Shown piece by piece: positions 1-7,720 of a DNA stretch of 64,000 bases (position 1 is its first letter; each line of letters starts with the position of its first letter). Where the stretch lies: positions 1,798,001 through 1,862,000 of the forward strand of contig NZ_CP098415.1 of NCBI RefSeq assembly GCF_023702125.1. The letters run 5' to 3'. The notes beneath the pieces were generated by a model. That model saw only the letters and a list, made by a program, of their open reading frames with translations, did not search any database and was not told the origin of the DNA. The translations under genes and the position numbers were made by a program. Origin of the DNA: Halorubrum hochsteinianum. GTDB taxonomy: Archaea; Halobacteriota; Halobacteria; Halobacteriales; Haloferacaceae.

Positions 1-2
1 GG

Positions 3-3000
3 AGTCAGTATTCAGATGGCCAGTTGCGACGTCGAGCGAGAGCGGACACGTGGGAGAACGCTGTTGAGCAACGGTCGGCGCTTCTCGCGACCACTCGCAA
101 CGCCAGCGCTGAGTTCGACGAGGTTGGCCGCTACGGCGATCTTGAAGACGAGTGGGACCGCGACCTCGTCGGCCAACCGCTCGGCGTACAAGTGCTTACA
201 GGAGCCTTCTCAGACGATCAGCACCTCGACACAGCAGAGCGAGAGACATCCGACAAATCCGATCAGATCTCTCGTCAGCTTGGAGATCTCCGTTGTGATG
301 AGGACGCAGGTCTCTGGATGGTTCAGCAGTACCCGGCTGTGTCGTCTGGGACAGTCCACCTCGATAAGGAGAGTCGGCCGGGTGAACTCTGGCAGCGTCT
401 TGTTGGGGTCCTCGAAGCCGATATTGCGCTCGCCGTGCGCGAACTCGTCGGTGGCGTCGCTGATGGGGTCGCCTGGCAGAGGCTTGAATCGATTATCGAC
501 GATCGGTTCGGGACAGTCGACCGAGAGGCCCTTCCAGACGCGGAGAGTCTGAACGGGTCGATCGTTGCGTCGACGCTGTTGAGCTTGTGTAAGGACGTTG
601 AGTCCGAGCAGCACCAGCAGGCGCTCGAACTGCTCGAGAGCTTTGGGAGCGCAGAGTTCGGCCCGCTTGGCATCGGGTTCCCTGGTGAGCTTGCGGATGT
701 TCGCCGGGTTGTGAAGCCGTTGCTCGCAGCCGCAGACCATACGCCGACACTCACTGTGCGGATCGATGAGTCATTCCGGGAGATCGGCCACGCCGACCAA
801 CGCCGGCGGATGGTCCAGCTGCTCAGTTGGCTTGGCCACGGTGTGGACGTCCGGGTCGTGTTTGAGTCGTCCATCTGGATGCGGCGCTTTGCTTGGAGTT
901 ATGATCCGGAAATCGGCGTCGACGAGTTGGATGGGAACGTCCCGGACGTGGCAGCGTTCGATGTGAGTTCACAATGCGATACAGGCCAGCGCGCTCACGG
1001 AACTGTCGACGACCATGTCGCAGCCGCGTGTGAGGCGCTTGAGGCGGACGGCGAGGTTGTCGCAACCCTCGCCCGTATTGGTGCGGAAGCCGGCCAGACA
1101 GCTAGCTACGAGGCGCTCTATGAGGCTGCTCCGTACGACGACCCCGACCAGTCCCGGAACAACGTCGCGTACCACCTGCGCCAGCTTCGCAAACACGAAC
1201 TCGTGACCGATCGCATCGCGACTAGCGACGGGAGCAAAGTCGCAATTCGCCCGGCTGGGGTACAATTCCTCGAAGAAATCGGCCGATCTGGAACGCGACA
1301 GAAACCTCTTCAAAATTTTGTGAGTCGGACCGGAAAATCCGCCGACAATCTGGAGTCTAGACCCGCGCACACACGTGAGGGGGGGACCGGCTGGAGCCGC
1401 GACCGCCTCCCAGCACTCCACACCATCCAGCCGCTTCCCCGCTCTACGTACCAGGCCGCCGTCGCGGCGACCCCCGAGAATGGCGTCGCAACTGTCGATG
1501 CGGCGGTCTCCGAGTGGGACGATCGAGCGGCTCCGCGCCGCTACATGGACTGGGACGAGAATCGCCTCGCTGTGGCCGCCGAGGTCGATAATCCGATGCA
1601 GTGGGCGGTCTGTACTGCTCGCTCGTTGGCTGATACATTTGTCTGGGACAATCTGCTAACTGACGACCGGCTCGACGAGAATGGCGACTTCCGCCGACTC
1701 CTCCAAGAGGCACCTGGAGTTCTCCAAAATAGTGCGTGCCTCGGGTGGATCGCTGAGGAAGACGAGCTGGTTGATGATATCGGTGAGTTTGGCGACCGAA
1801 TACAAGCTGTTCTCGAGGAGATTTGCGAAATGACGCGGGACATGACTCACGGCGAGTACCGCGAGTATAACTCTCGGACAGCCTTCCGGACGAAGATTCT
1901 CACCGAGTCTCTCGGTGTGATCGGCGTGATGACCCGATTACTGGACTTCGCCGGTGTCGACATCCTTCGAATCGGTCAGATGCCCCGGTTGAAGAGTGAT
2001 TTCGATGACGAGAAGCTCTCGAGTATCGCGAAGTTCGTCGGGATCAACTCGGCGATCGGGTCGAAGTACGGGATGGCGTCGGTGTTCCGGCAACTGTTCG
2101 AGGACCGTGACGAGGTGCTCCGGTGGTCGATGGACGTCGATGTCGACGCCGCAGAACCGTTCGGTGAACTCATCGGCTCGTGGTGTCTGTTTGCCGATTA
2201 CGGCGAGCGCCAGGAAGTGTTCGCTGAGAAGCTTCGATCCAACGTTTCGCCGAAGGACATCCGGGATGACGCCCCCGAGATCGGCGTCCGCGTCCCTGTC
2301 CAGACGTCGACGAGCCGAGCCCAGTACCGGGATCTGCTCGAAGAAGCGCTTGAGGAGAAGAATCTCCTCACGACTCCAGAGGCAGTATCGGTGCTTCACG
2401 GGTTGTGTCGGTCACCGCTCGCAATCGCGAACGGCGTCGCCCGAGGCTTGGAGCCGGAAGCCGAGACGCGACATATCCGGTCTGTCGAACTCAGACGTAT
2501 CATCGCAGCCCTGTCACCAGAGCAGGTCCTCCGGGATGCGTCGTCGACGCCGCGAAAGGCGCTCGTGGCACTCGCCGGCGCTGAAGAATTCCTGACGCAG
2601 TCAGCACTCGCCGAGAGAGCTGGTGTGTCGGCTCGCTCGCTTCGTGACCACCTCCCCGACCTCGTCGATGCTGGGATCGTCGCGACGGCAAATGCTGGCT
2701 ATCGACTCCAGCTGTCGTTTGAAGAGACGGACCGCAGCGACGGAAAACTGCCTGAACGGTACCGGGATATCTACCCACACTGGGTGAGCGATCCGACTGT
2801 TAGCAACGACGTCCACGCTGCGGCTGGAGCGTTACGGACAGCTCGGGATCATCACGGACCGGATGGACCCGTCTCACCAGAGGAAGTCGGGTTCGCTGGC
2901 GATGTCTTGCTGGAACTCACAGAGCCATGGCCGTTACTCGATGAGGTGCTCCCAGCGCTGTGGGCGGTGACCGCGAGAGCGTGCTATCGAGACGATGCCG

Positions 3001-3104
3001 CCGTCGCTGGTGGTGCCCTCGTTGAACGTGAGGCTGAGATAATGGGAAGACGCCCACGCCAGTTGAGCCTTCAAGAAGCGACTACTGGAGAGCTTGTCGG
3101 ATGA
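3..3104 (+). CDS. Large winged-helix haloarchaeal protein, 5' end outside window
   Basis: The reading frame is open from the first bases of the window, with no stop upstream of the TTG at 24, so the gene very probably begins before the window. About 1030 residues are visible. Counting from that TTG, a winged-helix-like segment lies at about residues 340-405 (ending in a pattern like HLRQLRKHELV) and a second HTH-like segment at about 855-900 (ALAERAGVSARSLRDHL). The segments between them are acidic and match no enzyme family I recognise. Two separate HTH units suggest a DNA-binding protein. Proteins of this size and layout are, from memory, carried on haloarchaeal plasmids and integrated elements, which fits the mobile-gene context. 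The exact role is unknown. Confidence 0.7.
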   Translation, partial: SQYSDGQLRRRARADTWENAVEQRSALLATTRNASAEFDEVGRYGDLEDEWDRDLVGQPLGVQVLTGAFSDDQHLDTAERETSDKSDQISRQLGDLRCDEDAGLWMVQQYPAVSSGTVHLDKESRPGELWQRLVGVLEADIALAVRELVGGVADGVAWQRLESIIDDRFGTVDREALPDAESLNGSIVASTLLSLCKDVESEQHQQALELLESFGSAEFGPLGIGFPGELADVRRVVKPLLAAADHTPTLTVRIDESFREIGHADQRRRMVQLLSWLGHGVDVRVVFESSIWMRRFAWSYDPEIGVDELDGNVPDVAAFDVSSQCDTGQRAHGTVDDHVAAACEALEADGEVVATLARIGAEAGQTASYEALYEAAPYDDPDQSRNNVAYHLRQLRKHELVTDRIATSDGSKVAIRPAGVQFLEEIGRSGTRQKPLQNFVSRTGKSADNLESRPAHTREGGTGWSRDRLPALHTIQPLPRSTYQAAVAATPENGVATVDAAVSEWDDRAAPRRYMDWDENRLAVAAEVDNPMQWAVCTARSLADTFVWDNLLTDDRLDENGDFRRLLQEAPGVLQNSACLGWIAEEDELVDDIGEFGDRIQAVLEEICEMTRDMTHGEYREYNSRTAFRTKILTESLGVIGVMTRLLDFAGVDILRIGQMPRLKSDFDDEKLSSIAKFVGINSAIGSKYGMASVFRQLFEDRDEVLRWSMDVDVDAAEPFGELIGSWCLFADYGERQEVFAEKLRSNVSPKDIRDDAPEIGVRVPVQTSTSRAQYRDLLEEALEEKNLLTTPEAVSVLHGLCRSPLAIANGVARGLEPEAETRHIRSVELRRIIAALSPEQVLRDASSTPRKALVALAGAEEFLTQSALAERAGVSARSLRDHLPDLVDAGIVATANAGYRLQLSFEETDRSDGKLPERYRDIYPHWVSDPTVSNDVHAAAGALRTARDHHGPDGPVSPEEVGFAGDVLLELTEPWPLLDEVLPALWAVTARACYRDDAAVAGGALVEREAEIMGRRPRQLSLQEATTGELVG

Positions 3105-3141
3105 GTGCTGGAGGAATTAAGATGTCTGTCATCGATGATCT

Positions 3142-3158
3142 GTAAAATCCGAGATTTA
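3142..3158. repeat. Direct repeat left of the pilin locus (copy 1)
   Basis: GTAAAATCCGAGATTTA here matches GTAAAACGCGAGATTTA at 4302-4318 at 15 of 17 positions. The two copies flank the pilin gene and its insertion. They could be shared promoter elements or remnants of a duplication. Confidence 0.35.
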
Positions 3159-3617
3159 ATCGACACGTGATATATAGCGAATCCAGGCAGCACTAACTCC
3201 GTGATTATATTACTGAGTAGCGAATAAATAAGATAATGAATCGGCAGGATCGCGCTGTCACTCCTGTTATCTCGACTATTCTCATGGTCGCTATTGTCGT
3301 TATTTTAGCTGCGACAGCCTCTGTGTTCTTTTTTGATGTTGCAGGAAGTGTCACTGAGCCCGCACCGAACGTCGCCGATACGACTGGTGAATTCGAAGTT
3401 GCCGATGGAAGAGCCGGTGACAAACAACTCGTTAAAATCACTCATATCGCTGGTGACGGGGTCCGGGTGAACGAATTGGAAATTGTTGTCCGGGCAACCG
3501 GCCCTGGCGTAGATACTGACGCTAGGTTGGTTGATCTTCCGGCTGATGGCTCATCATTTGAAAACAAGAACTTTGCTGACGGTGATCCTGATAATCTAAT
3601 TGATGATGGAGATAGTA

Positions 3618-4002
3618 GGCTCTGTTGAAATCCTATTCTTCAGACATATTCACGCCTGAAACAGCCGGTCGATGAGAACTGCTTACTGAACGGCGTCAGT
3701 GTCCGCGGACGCACCTACTGTACTCTTATTGCTACAAGCAACCCGTAAAGGGTTGTTCCCCCAGCAATTACACTTAATAAAAATGAGTTATAAGGAACCG
3801 AGAGCACAGCGGCGGTAATACCTACCAATGTGATCTCGATTGCGAATAGCATCTCTCTCAGATCGCCCATAGAAGTGTGTGAGTAGAATAACTATAATAA
3901 AGTAGCCATGTTTATTGAATCCTCCTTGGATCTTACATCCTTCGTCTGTACTGAGCGATTAAGGGTGTGAAACTATCAGATGCTGAGGATTTCAACAGAG
4001 CC
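3618..4002. mobile_element. 385-bp MITE-like element with 16-bp perfect inverted ends
   Basis: The left end GGCTCTGTTGAAATCC (3618-3633) is the exact reverse complement of the right end (3987-4002). The element is flanked by an 8-bp target duplication, AGATAGTA, at 3610-3617 and 4003-4010. No transposase is present; the only coherent ORF is a 51-codon one on the minus strand. The end resembles those of the insertion sequence at 10261-11195, and an 8-bp duplication is compatible with IS6- or IS5-type transposition. It is therefore a non-autonomous element mobilised in trans. The insertion has disabled the pilin gene. Confidence 0.9.
3715..3870 (-). CDS. 51-residue hydrophobic passenger ORF inside the MITE-like element
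   Basis: An ATG at 3870 opens a 51-codon frame ending in TAG at 3715. The product starts MGDLREMLFAIEITLVG and has two hydrophobic stretches separated by a short turn, so it would be a small two-helix membrane protein. It fills much of the element between the two ends. It may be a real cargo gene, since hydrophobic character over the whole length is unusual for a random frame. I do not recognise a family. Confidence 0.45.
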   Translation of the reverse strand: MGDLREMLFAIEITLVGITAAVLSVPYNSFLLSVIAGGTTLYGLLVAIRVQ

Positions 4003-4301
4003 AGATAGTACTAAAAATAGTGTTATCACATCGGATGGAATAGACGTGTGGTCTGCGGGCCAGACAATCACATTCCGAATAAATACTGGTACGGCTGATT
4101 TTCGTAAGGGCGAAACTCCAGATGCCGACGAAGTTGAAGTTGTGATTGTCCACACTCCGTCTGGGACGATTATATCACAGAATACGTTCACGGCCTAGCG
4201 ATTTGAAGAGAGTGTTCTGATACCTCAAGCCAAATTTCTCAGCGCTGTACCTGTGTTCTCTATACGGCACAACCTAGATCTGATTACTATCTCAGAGTAG
4301 C

Positions 4302-4318
4302 GTAAAACGCGAGATTTA
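4302..4318. repeat. Direct repeat right of the pilin locus (copy 2)
   Basis: This is the partner of the 17-bp sequence at 3142-3158 (two mismatches). It sits about 33 bp before the start of the TRAM-domain gene, so it may include that gene's promoter. Confidence 0.35.
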
Positions 4319-4351
4319 GGTACGTTGGATAGCTTAGACTCGTGATACTTG

Positions 4352-4783
4352 ATGATCGAGATTCCTGATTCGCTTCGCTCTGTATTCAGTGCTCAACTCG
4401 AAGAACGTGATGGGTCATATGTCGTCGATATTCCGGCGAGTGAAATCGAACATGACACGCTCGCTGCCAACGAAACGTACCGCGTCGCGATCTTGGCGTC
4501 AGAACTCTCGACAGACCAGAAGACTCACCAAGAGCAACAGCAATCGACTACACAAGATACGGCTCCGACGTCGGACGGTCCTCCGGTAAATGAAGGTGAG
4601 GTCCGCGACGTGACGATCGAAACGACTGGTGATCAGGGCGACGGCATCGCGAAGGTTGAACGCGGCTACGTCGTGATCGTCCCCGGCGGACAACCAGGTG
4701 ATGAGCCGACGGTCGAGATCGAACAAGTACAAGACAACGTCGCGTTCGCCAGCATCGCCGAACGCAACTCACGAGCGCTATAA
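4352..4783 (+). CDS. TRAM-domain protein
   Basis: The 143-residue product has a C-terminal TRAM domain (about residues 80-140) with the recognisable pattern VTIETTGDQGDGIAKVERGY followed by VVIVPG and a final AFASI strand. TRAM is an OB-fold RNA-binding module; stand-alone TRAM proteins in archaea act as RNA chaperones or regulators. The N-terminal half is acidic and Gln/Thr-rich and has no recognised fold. I chose the ATG at 4352 over the TTG one codon upstream. The gene sits alone between the pilin locus and the convergent DUF6788-like gene. The target RNA is unknown. Confidence 0.8.
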   Translation: MIEIPDSLRSVFSAQLEERDGSYVVDIPASEIEHDTLAANETYRVAILASELSTDQKTHQEQQQSTTQDTAPTSDGPPVNEGEVRDVTIETTGDQGDGIAKVERGYVVIVPGGQPGDEPTVEIEQVQDNVAFASIAERNSRAL

Positions 4784-4847
4784 CGTCGTTGTACTGGCGA
4801 CTTCTGTTGGTCGACGTCGTTGTGATCCTGACCGTCTCGATCCACTC

Positions 4848-5195
4848 CTACTCACTTCCGGGTTTCCCGACGTACTCCGATTTCATCGTCCCATTCTCAC
4901 GATAGTAACGATAGAGATACGGGCCATGCATATCTGCGGGATCCCCGCTAGCGCACTTACAATTATCGTCGCCACAGGTCACCTTCTCTTTGACGACGGT
5001 TCCGGTGCCCTCACTATCCGGCTCGTCGACGGGCTCGGCGGTCTCGGGGAGTTCATCGGTGTCGACAGACTGTTCGCGGTACTCGGTGAGCGCTTCCACG
5101 TAGGCCTGTACCTCGTGGAGCGTCTCCGTATCCTGTTTGGGGAGTCCCTCTGCGAGATACTTCGGGAGCGAGGCGGGTGGTGACGGCTGCTTCAT
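4848..5195 (-). CDS. DUF6788-like small protein
   Basis: The 115-residue acidic protein carries a conserved C-terminal motif: VTCGDDNCKC, then HGPYLYRYYRENG, then SEYVGK. This pattern occurs in small DUF6788-type proteins found on many haloarchaeal and bacterial mobile elements, often near transposition or replication genes. Two Cys pairs could bind zinc. The start codon ATG lies inside one arm of a perfect 12-bp inverted repeat, suggesting a leaderless, repressible promoter. No biochemical function is established. Confidence 0.65.
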   Translation of the reverse strand: MKQPSPPASLPKYLAEGLPKQDTETLHEVQAYVEALTEYREQSVDTDELPETAEPVDEPDSEGTGTVVKEKVTCGDDNCKCASGDPADMHGPYLYRYYRENGTMKSEYVGKPGSE

Positions 5196-5247
5196 ACCTT
5201 ATGTAACAATTGGAGTCACTTTAACGCTCGTCTGATACATAAGGTAT
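5194..5247. promoter_or_regulatory. Perfect 12-bp inverted repeat spanning a leaderless promoter
   Basis: ATACCTTATGTA (5194-5205) and its exact reverse complement TACATAAGGTAT (5236-5247) are separated by 30 bp. The first arm overlaps the ATG of the DUF6788-like gene. The spacer, read on the minus strand, contains GTTAAAG at TATA-box distance. The arrangement suggests two operator half-sites flanking a core promoter. Confidence 0.6.
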
Positions 5248-5282
5248 TGAGATCGCTCCACCAACTGTGAGCGCTTCAGTGA

Positions 5283-5438
5283 TTACTTGAGATCGTAGGC
5301 CGCAATCTCGTAAGAGCCACACTGTGGACATTCATCGACGTCCTTCTCGACGCTGTATCCACAGTAGCGACACTCGTGGTGCGTTGTCGATGGCGGCTCA
5401 AGCCTGACGATCTGCTTGATGAATTGTTTACTGAGCAT
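5283..5438 (-). CDS. Small zinc-ribbon protein (51 aa)
   Basis: Starting from the ATG at 5438, the product has one zinc ribbon formed by CRYCGYS and CPQCGSY near the C-terminus. Short zinc ribbons like this are common in haloarchaea and are often RNA- or protein-binding adaptors. The gene starts inside the end of the upstream small zinc-finger gene (11-nt overlap), so both are probably translated from one mRNA. A longer in-frame extension upstream would overlap that gene fully and was rejected. Confidence 0.6.
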   Translation of the reverse strand: MLSKQFIKQIVRLEPPSTTHHECRYCGYSVEKDVDECPQCGSYEIAAYDLK

Positions 5439-5595
5439 TAGTAGGGTCGACGATTTCGCCACAGCCGGGACATTCGGCCCACACGCCTGGGTCACCGCTA
5501 GCTGTTTCATAGTGGATGATCGCGTGTCGATCCGTGACTGTCTTGCCGCAGAACGAGCAGGTGCCACGGACTGTCTCTGGGTTGTCTGGAGTCAT
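5428..5595 (-). CDS. Small CxxC zinc-finger protein (55 aa)
   Basis: The product starts MTPDNPETVRGTCSFCGK and has a second pair, CPGCGE, giving a four-cysteine zinc finger. It is the first gene of a two-gene zinc-finger operon. Upstream lies a large nested inverted repeat (5624-5695). No specific family function is known to me. Confidence 0.6.
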   Translation of the reverse strand: MTPDNPETVRGTCSFCGKTVTDRHAIIHYETASGDPGVWAECPGCGEIVDPTNAQ

Positions 5596-5623
5596 CCTCA
5601 CGATCTCGGGAGCTATGTTTAGG

Positions 5624-5695
5624 GGAGAGGGAGCGTGTGACACTGTTTTAGACCTGACTCGGTTGTTAAAACCGACTCAGCTGTGCTCCCTCTCC
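5624..5695. promoter_or_regulatory. Nested inverted repeats upstream of the zinc-finger operon
   Basis: Outer arms GGAGAGGGAGC (5624-5634) and GCTCCCTCTCC (5685-5695) are perfect complements. Inner arms TGACTCGGTT (5655-5664) and AACCGACTCA (5670-5679) pair at 9 of 10 positions. The transcript of this stretch could fold into a long two-part hairpin in the leader of the operon, or the DNA could be a protein-binding site. The rest of 5696-5892 shows nothing I can assign. Confidence 0.5.
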
Positions 5696-5892
5696 TCAAA
5701 GTTAGAGACTCTGTAACTTATACTTCGGGCGAGCGGGGCGAAAGTACTGTTCCGGGACAGCAGTGTGACCGCTGATCGTGGGTAGCTATCACGCAGTCAC
5801 GATAACTATTGATCATAGTGGACGTCCAGCTGTCCTCAGGATCGACACGTTGTTCCGCAGCTCGTGGCACGCTCTCTCCAATCTGACCCCCT

Positions 5893-6549
5893 TCACCGAC
5901 GCGGTGGCTGTAGATTCTTCATTTTGAAATCCGACTGAGCGACAAACTGTCCGGCTAGTTCAGCTAACTTCCGGGTTCGCTGGATGTCGGCCAGATTGTG
6001 CTTACAGAGTGGAAGCCAGTCACCTGCCTGGAACGCGTCAACGGCTTCAGCGCTATCGTCGAACGGGTCGCACGTCTCCTCACCGACGAGGACATCATAC
6101 ACCCCAACGAGATCAGTTTGATCTTGTGTATTGAACCGGTCAACCACCTGTATCATATCGGCGTACGCGATGTCACCAAAGGGCCACCGCAGTCCATGTT
6201 GGAGAAATCGTGTCCGACAGAAGGGGAGATCGAACCCACCGTTCCATGTCTCACCGTTGAATGCGGTCACGTAGTGGGTGTCACCATCAAGTTGGTTCGT
6301 GACAAACGACGCGACCAGCTCAAGCAGTTCGCCCTCGTCAGCAACGACGTCGAGCTGGACCGTCCCAGTTGACTCCTCATCAAGCGCCCTCACCAGCGTG
6401 TTGCGATCTACCTCGCTGTGGCCGCCAGTATTGAGAATAAGCGATTCACCGAGACCGTGTGCGAACCCAGCAACGGTGATGACCGCGTCCGCATCGAATC
6501 CAGAAGTCTCGATGTCAAACGCAACTGGAGCGAGTCGTGAGTCACTCAT
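5893..6549 (-). CDS. DnaQ/RNase H-like 3'-5' exonuclease-type protein
   Basis: The 218-residue product has exonuclease-fold motifs in order: FDIETSGFD near the N-terminus (ExoI, D and E), TAFNGETWNGGFDLPF in the middle (ExoII) and CKHNLADIQRT near the C-terminus (ExoIII-like D). Such RNase H-fold exonucleases act on DNA or RNA ends with two metal ions. I chose the ATG at 6549 because it overlaps the end of the upstream nuclease-like gene by 8 nt, as expected for translational coupling. The pairing with a PD-(D/E)XK-like gene suggests DNA processing for a mobile element or defence. The substrate is unknown. Confidence 0.7.
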   Translation of the reverse strand: MSDSRLAPVAFDIETSGFDADAVITVAGFAHGLGESLILNTGGHSEVDRNTLVRALDEESTGTVQLDVVADEGELLELVASFVTNQLDGDTHYVTAFNGETWNGGFDLPFCRTRFLQHGLRWPFGDIAYADMIQVVDRFNTQDQTDLVGVYDVLVGEETCDPFDDSAEAVDAFQAGDWLPLCKHNLADIQRTRKLAELAGQFVAQSDFKMKNLQPPRR

Positions 6550-7147
6550 CTGTGAGGTCGATAATATCTTCAGATTTGAATTCATCTATCGAAACGCCCA
6601 ATCGCTTCAGAAGGAGATGCCACGATATTTGACGGCATCGTTGCTCACCCATCGTCACATGGTCTTCCAGAGACCACCTATCGAGAACGTCGTCAATCTT
6701 CTCAACAGGTACAATCAGTTTTCCCACTTCCTTTTCGATCCCATCTATAACGGCATACACGACAAAAAAGTAAATCGCTGTTCGTGAATCGTAAACTGAG
6801 TTTTCAGCTTGGAGTCGGTTATGATGAGGCCACCAGATCCGGAACTGACCGTATCGACCCAATTCTTTGTTGCTACTCTGATACCGGTTGACGCAGGACT
6901 TGACCTCTACATAGTAGGGTACCTCACCGCGAATGTAGGCGTCAACGTGAGGTTGTACTGACCACCGATTAATCAATCCCAATTCACTAAATATGGCGTT
7001 AGCGAGGCGTTCCGCGTTGTATCCCCGGCCAGAAGCAGTTTCTCGTCCCCGTCCTTCACATGTGTTGGCGTCTATTCCTTCGCGAACATCTTCCAACTTC
7101 ATCTCAGGATTGACGATGTCGGGATTACCAGAGGAGTTTGCTGTCAT
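6542..7147 (-). CDS. Putative PD-(D/E)XK-type nuclease
   Basis: The 201-residue protein has a core with strand AYIRGEVPYYVEVKSC, where the E-V-K triplet resembles the catalytic (D/E)-x-K of PD-(D/E)XK nucleases. An aromatic-rich segment (GQFRIWWPHHNRL) follows, seen in haloarchaeal viral and plasmid nucleases of this kind. An N-terminal GRGRETASGRGYNAE stretch precedes the core. It forms an operon with the exonuclease-like gene downstream. A Holliday-junction resolvase-like role is possible but not shown. Confidence 0.5.
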   Translation of the reverse strand: MTANSSGNPDIVNPEMKLEDVREGIDANTCEGRGRETASGRGYNAERLANAIFSELGLINRWSVQPHVDAYIRGEVPYYVEVKSCVNRYQSSNKELGRYGQFRIWWPHHNRLQAENSVYDSRTAIYFFVVYAVIDGIEKEVGKLIVPVEKIDDVLDRWSLEDHVTMGEQRCRQISWHLLLKRLGVSIDEFKSEDIIDLTDE

Positions 7148-7272
7148 AGAATCCTCATCGTTACCACGCCAGAGGCAAGCCTCGTGGGAAGTTGTTCATC
7201 AGATAGCTTCGCGGCTTCTGAACCCATTTGTTGAATGAGTCCATTCCGAGCCACTCGAAGCAGCGAACGATA

Positions 7273-7337
7273 TTGTGACACCATGGCTCACAAGTTGGAT
7301 ACGTAGAGCAAATATAAAAATCTCACTAATGAGTGAG
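7273..7337. promoter_or_regulatory. Operator-like palindromes between divergent genes
   Basis: TTGTGA (7273-7278) pairs with TCACAA (7288-7293), and CTCACT (7322-7327) pairs with AGTGAG (7332-7337). Both lie between the nuclease-like gene (leftward) and the PhiH1-repressor-like gene (rightward), so they are candidate operators for the latter. Confidence 0.4.
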
Positions 7338-7410
7338 GTTAAAATCATCAAATAGTTATCGCATCTGATATATCGGTCGGAAGGATGGTGGGGAATAGAG
7401 GAGAATCTGA

Positions 7411-7662
7411 GTGAGAGAGCCAGCGCCGTGGATGCAGATGCCGATTGACGATCGGATTCTCGAGGCGCTAGACACATCTGGGCTGGTCCTGTCACCATCT
7501 GTAATCGCATTCAACATCGACAAGTCGAGAAGTGAAGTGAACCGCCGACTCTCAGAACTTGTCGATCATGGCTTCGTCGAACGCGTCAAGCGAGGATACT
7601 ACGAAATCACTAACGCGGGCAAACAGTATTTGGCTGGAGATATCGATCCTAACGACATCTGA
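7411..7662 (+). CDS. PhiH1-repressor-like winged-helix regulator
   Basis: The 83-residue protein is one winged helix-turn-helix. IDDRILEALDTSGL forms helix 1, NIDKSRSEVNRRLSELVDHG carries the recognition helix, and VKRGYYEITNAGKQYL is the wing. It matches the compact repressors of haloarchaeal viruses such as PhiH1. The GTG at 7411 was chosen because the family usually starts with a short Arg-Pro-Trp-Met leader, seen here as REPAPWM. It is divergent from the nuclease pair and probably regulates that intergenic region. Confidence 0.75.
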   Translation: MREPAPWMQMPIDDRILEALDTSGLVLSPSVIAFNIDKSRSEVNRRLSELVDHGFVERVKRGYYEITNAGKQYLAGDIDPNDI

Positions 7663-7720
7663 GCGGACTACCCATCAATGCTGGTTCCTATTAACAAGCC
7701 CTGATGAGTTATATTTGATA

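Larger units (their letters stand above)
3236..4198 (+). pseudogene. Type IV pilin-like (DUF1628/archaellin N-terminal) gene interrupted by a mobile element
   Basis: The N-terminus has a short positive leader (MNRQDRAVTPVISTILMVAI) followed by a long hydrophobic helix, the hallmark of haloarchaeal type IV pilins of the Pilin_N family, which are exported and processed by a prepilin peptidase. The gene is split by the element at 3618-4002. Removing the element and one 8-bp target copy joins 3236-3617 to 4011-4198 in one frame and gives a 189-residue protein. The rejoined frame reads GDS then TKNSV across the junction. As it stands, translation stops at 3628 within the element end, so only a 130-residue truncated product is possible. 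The role in adhesion is known for the family; the specific function here is unknown. Confidence 0.85.
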
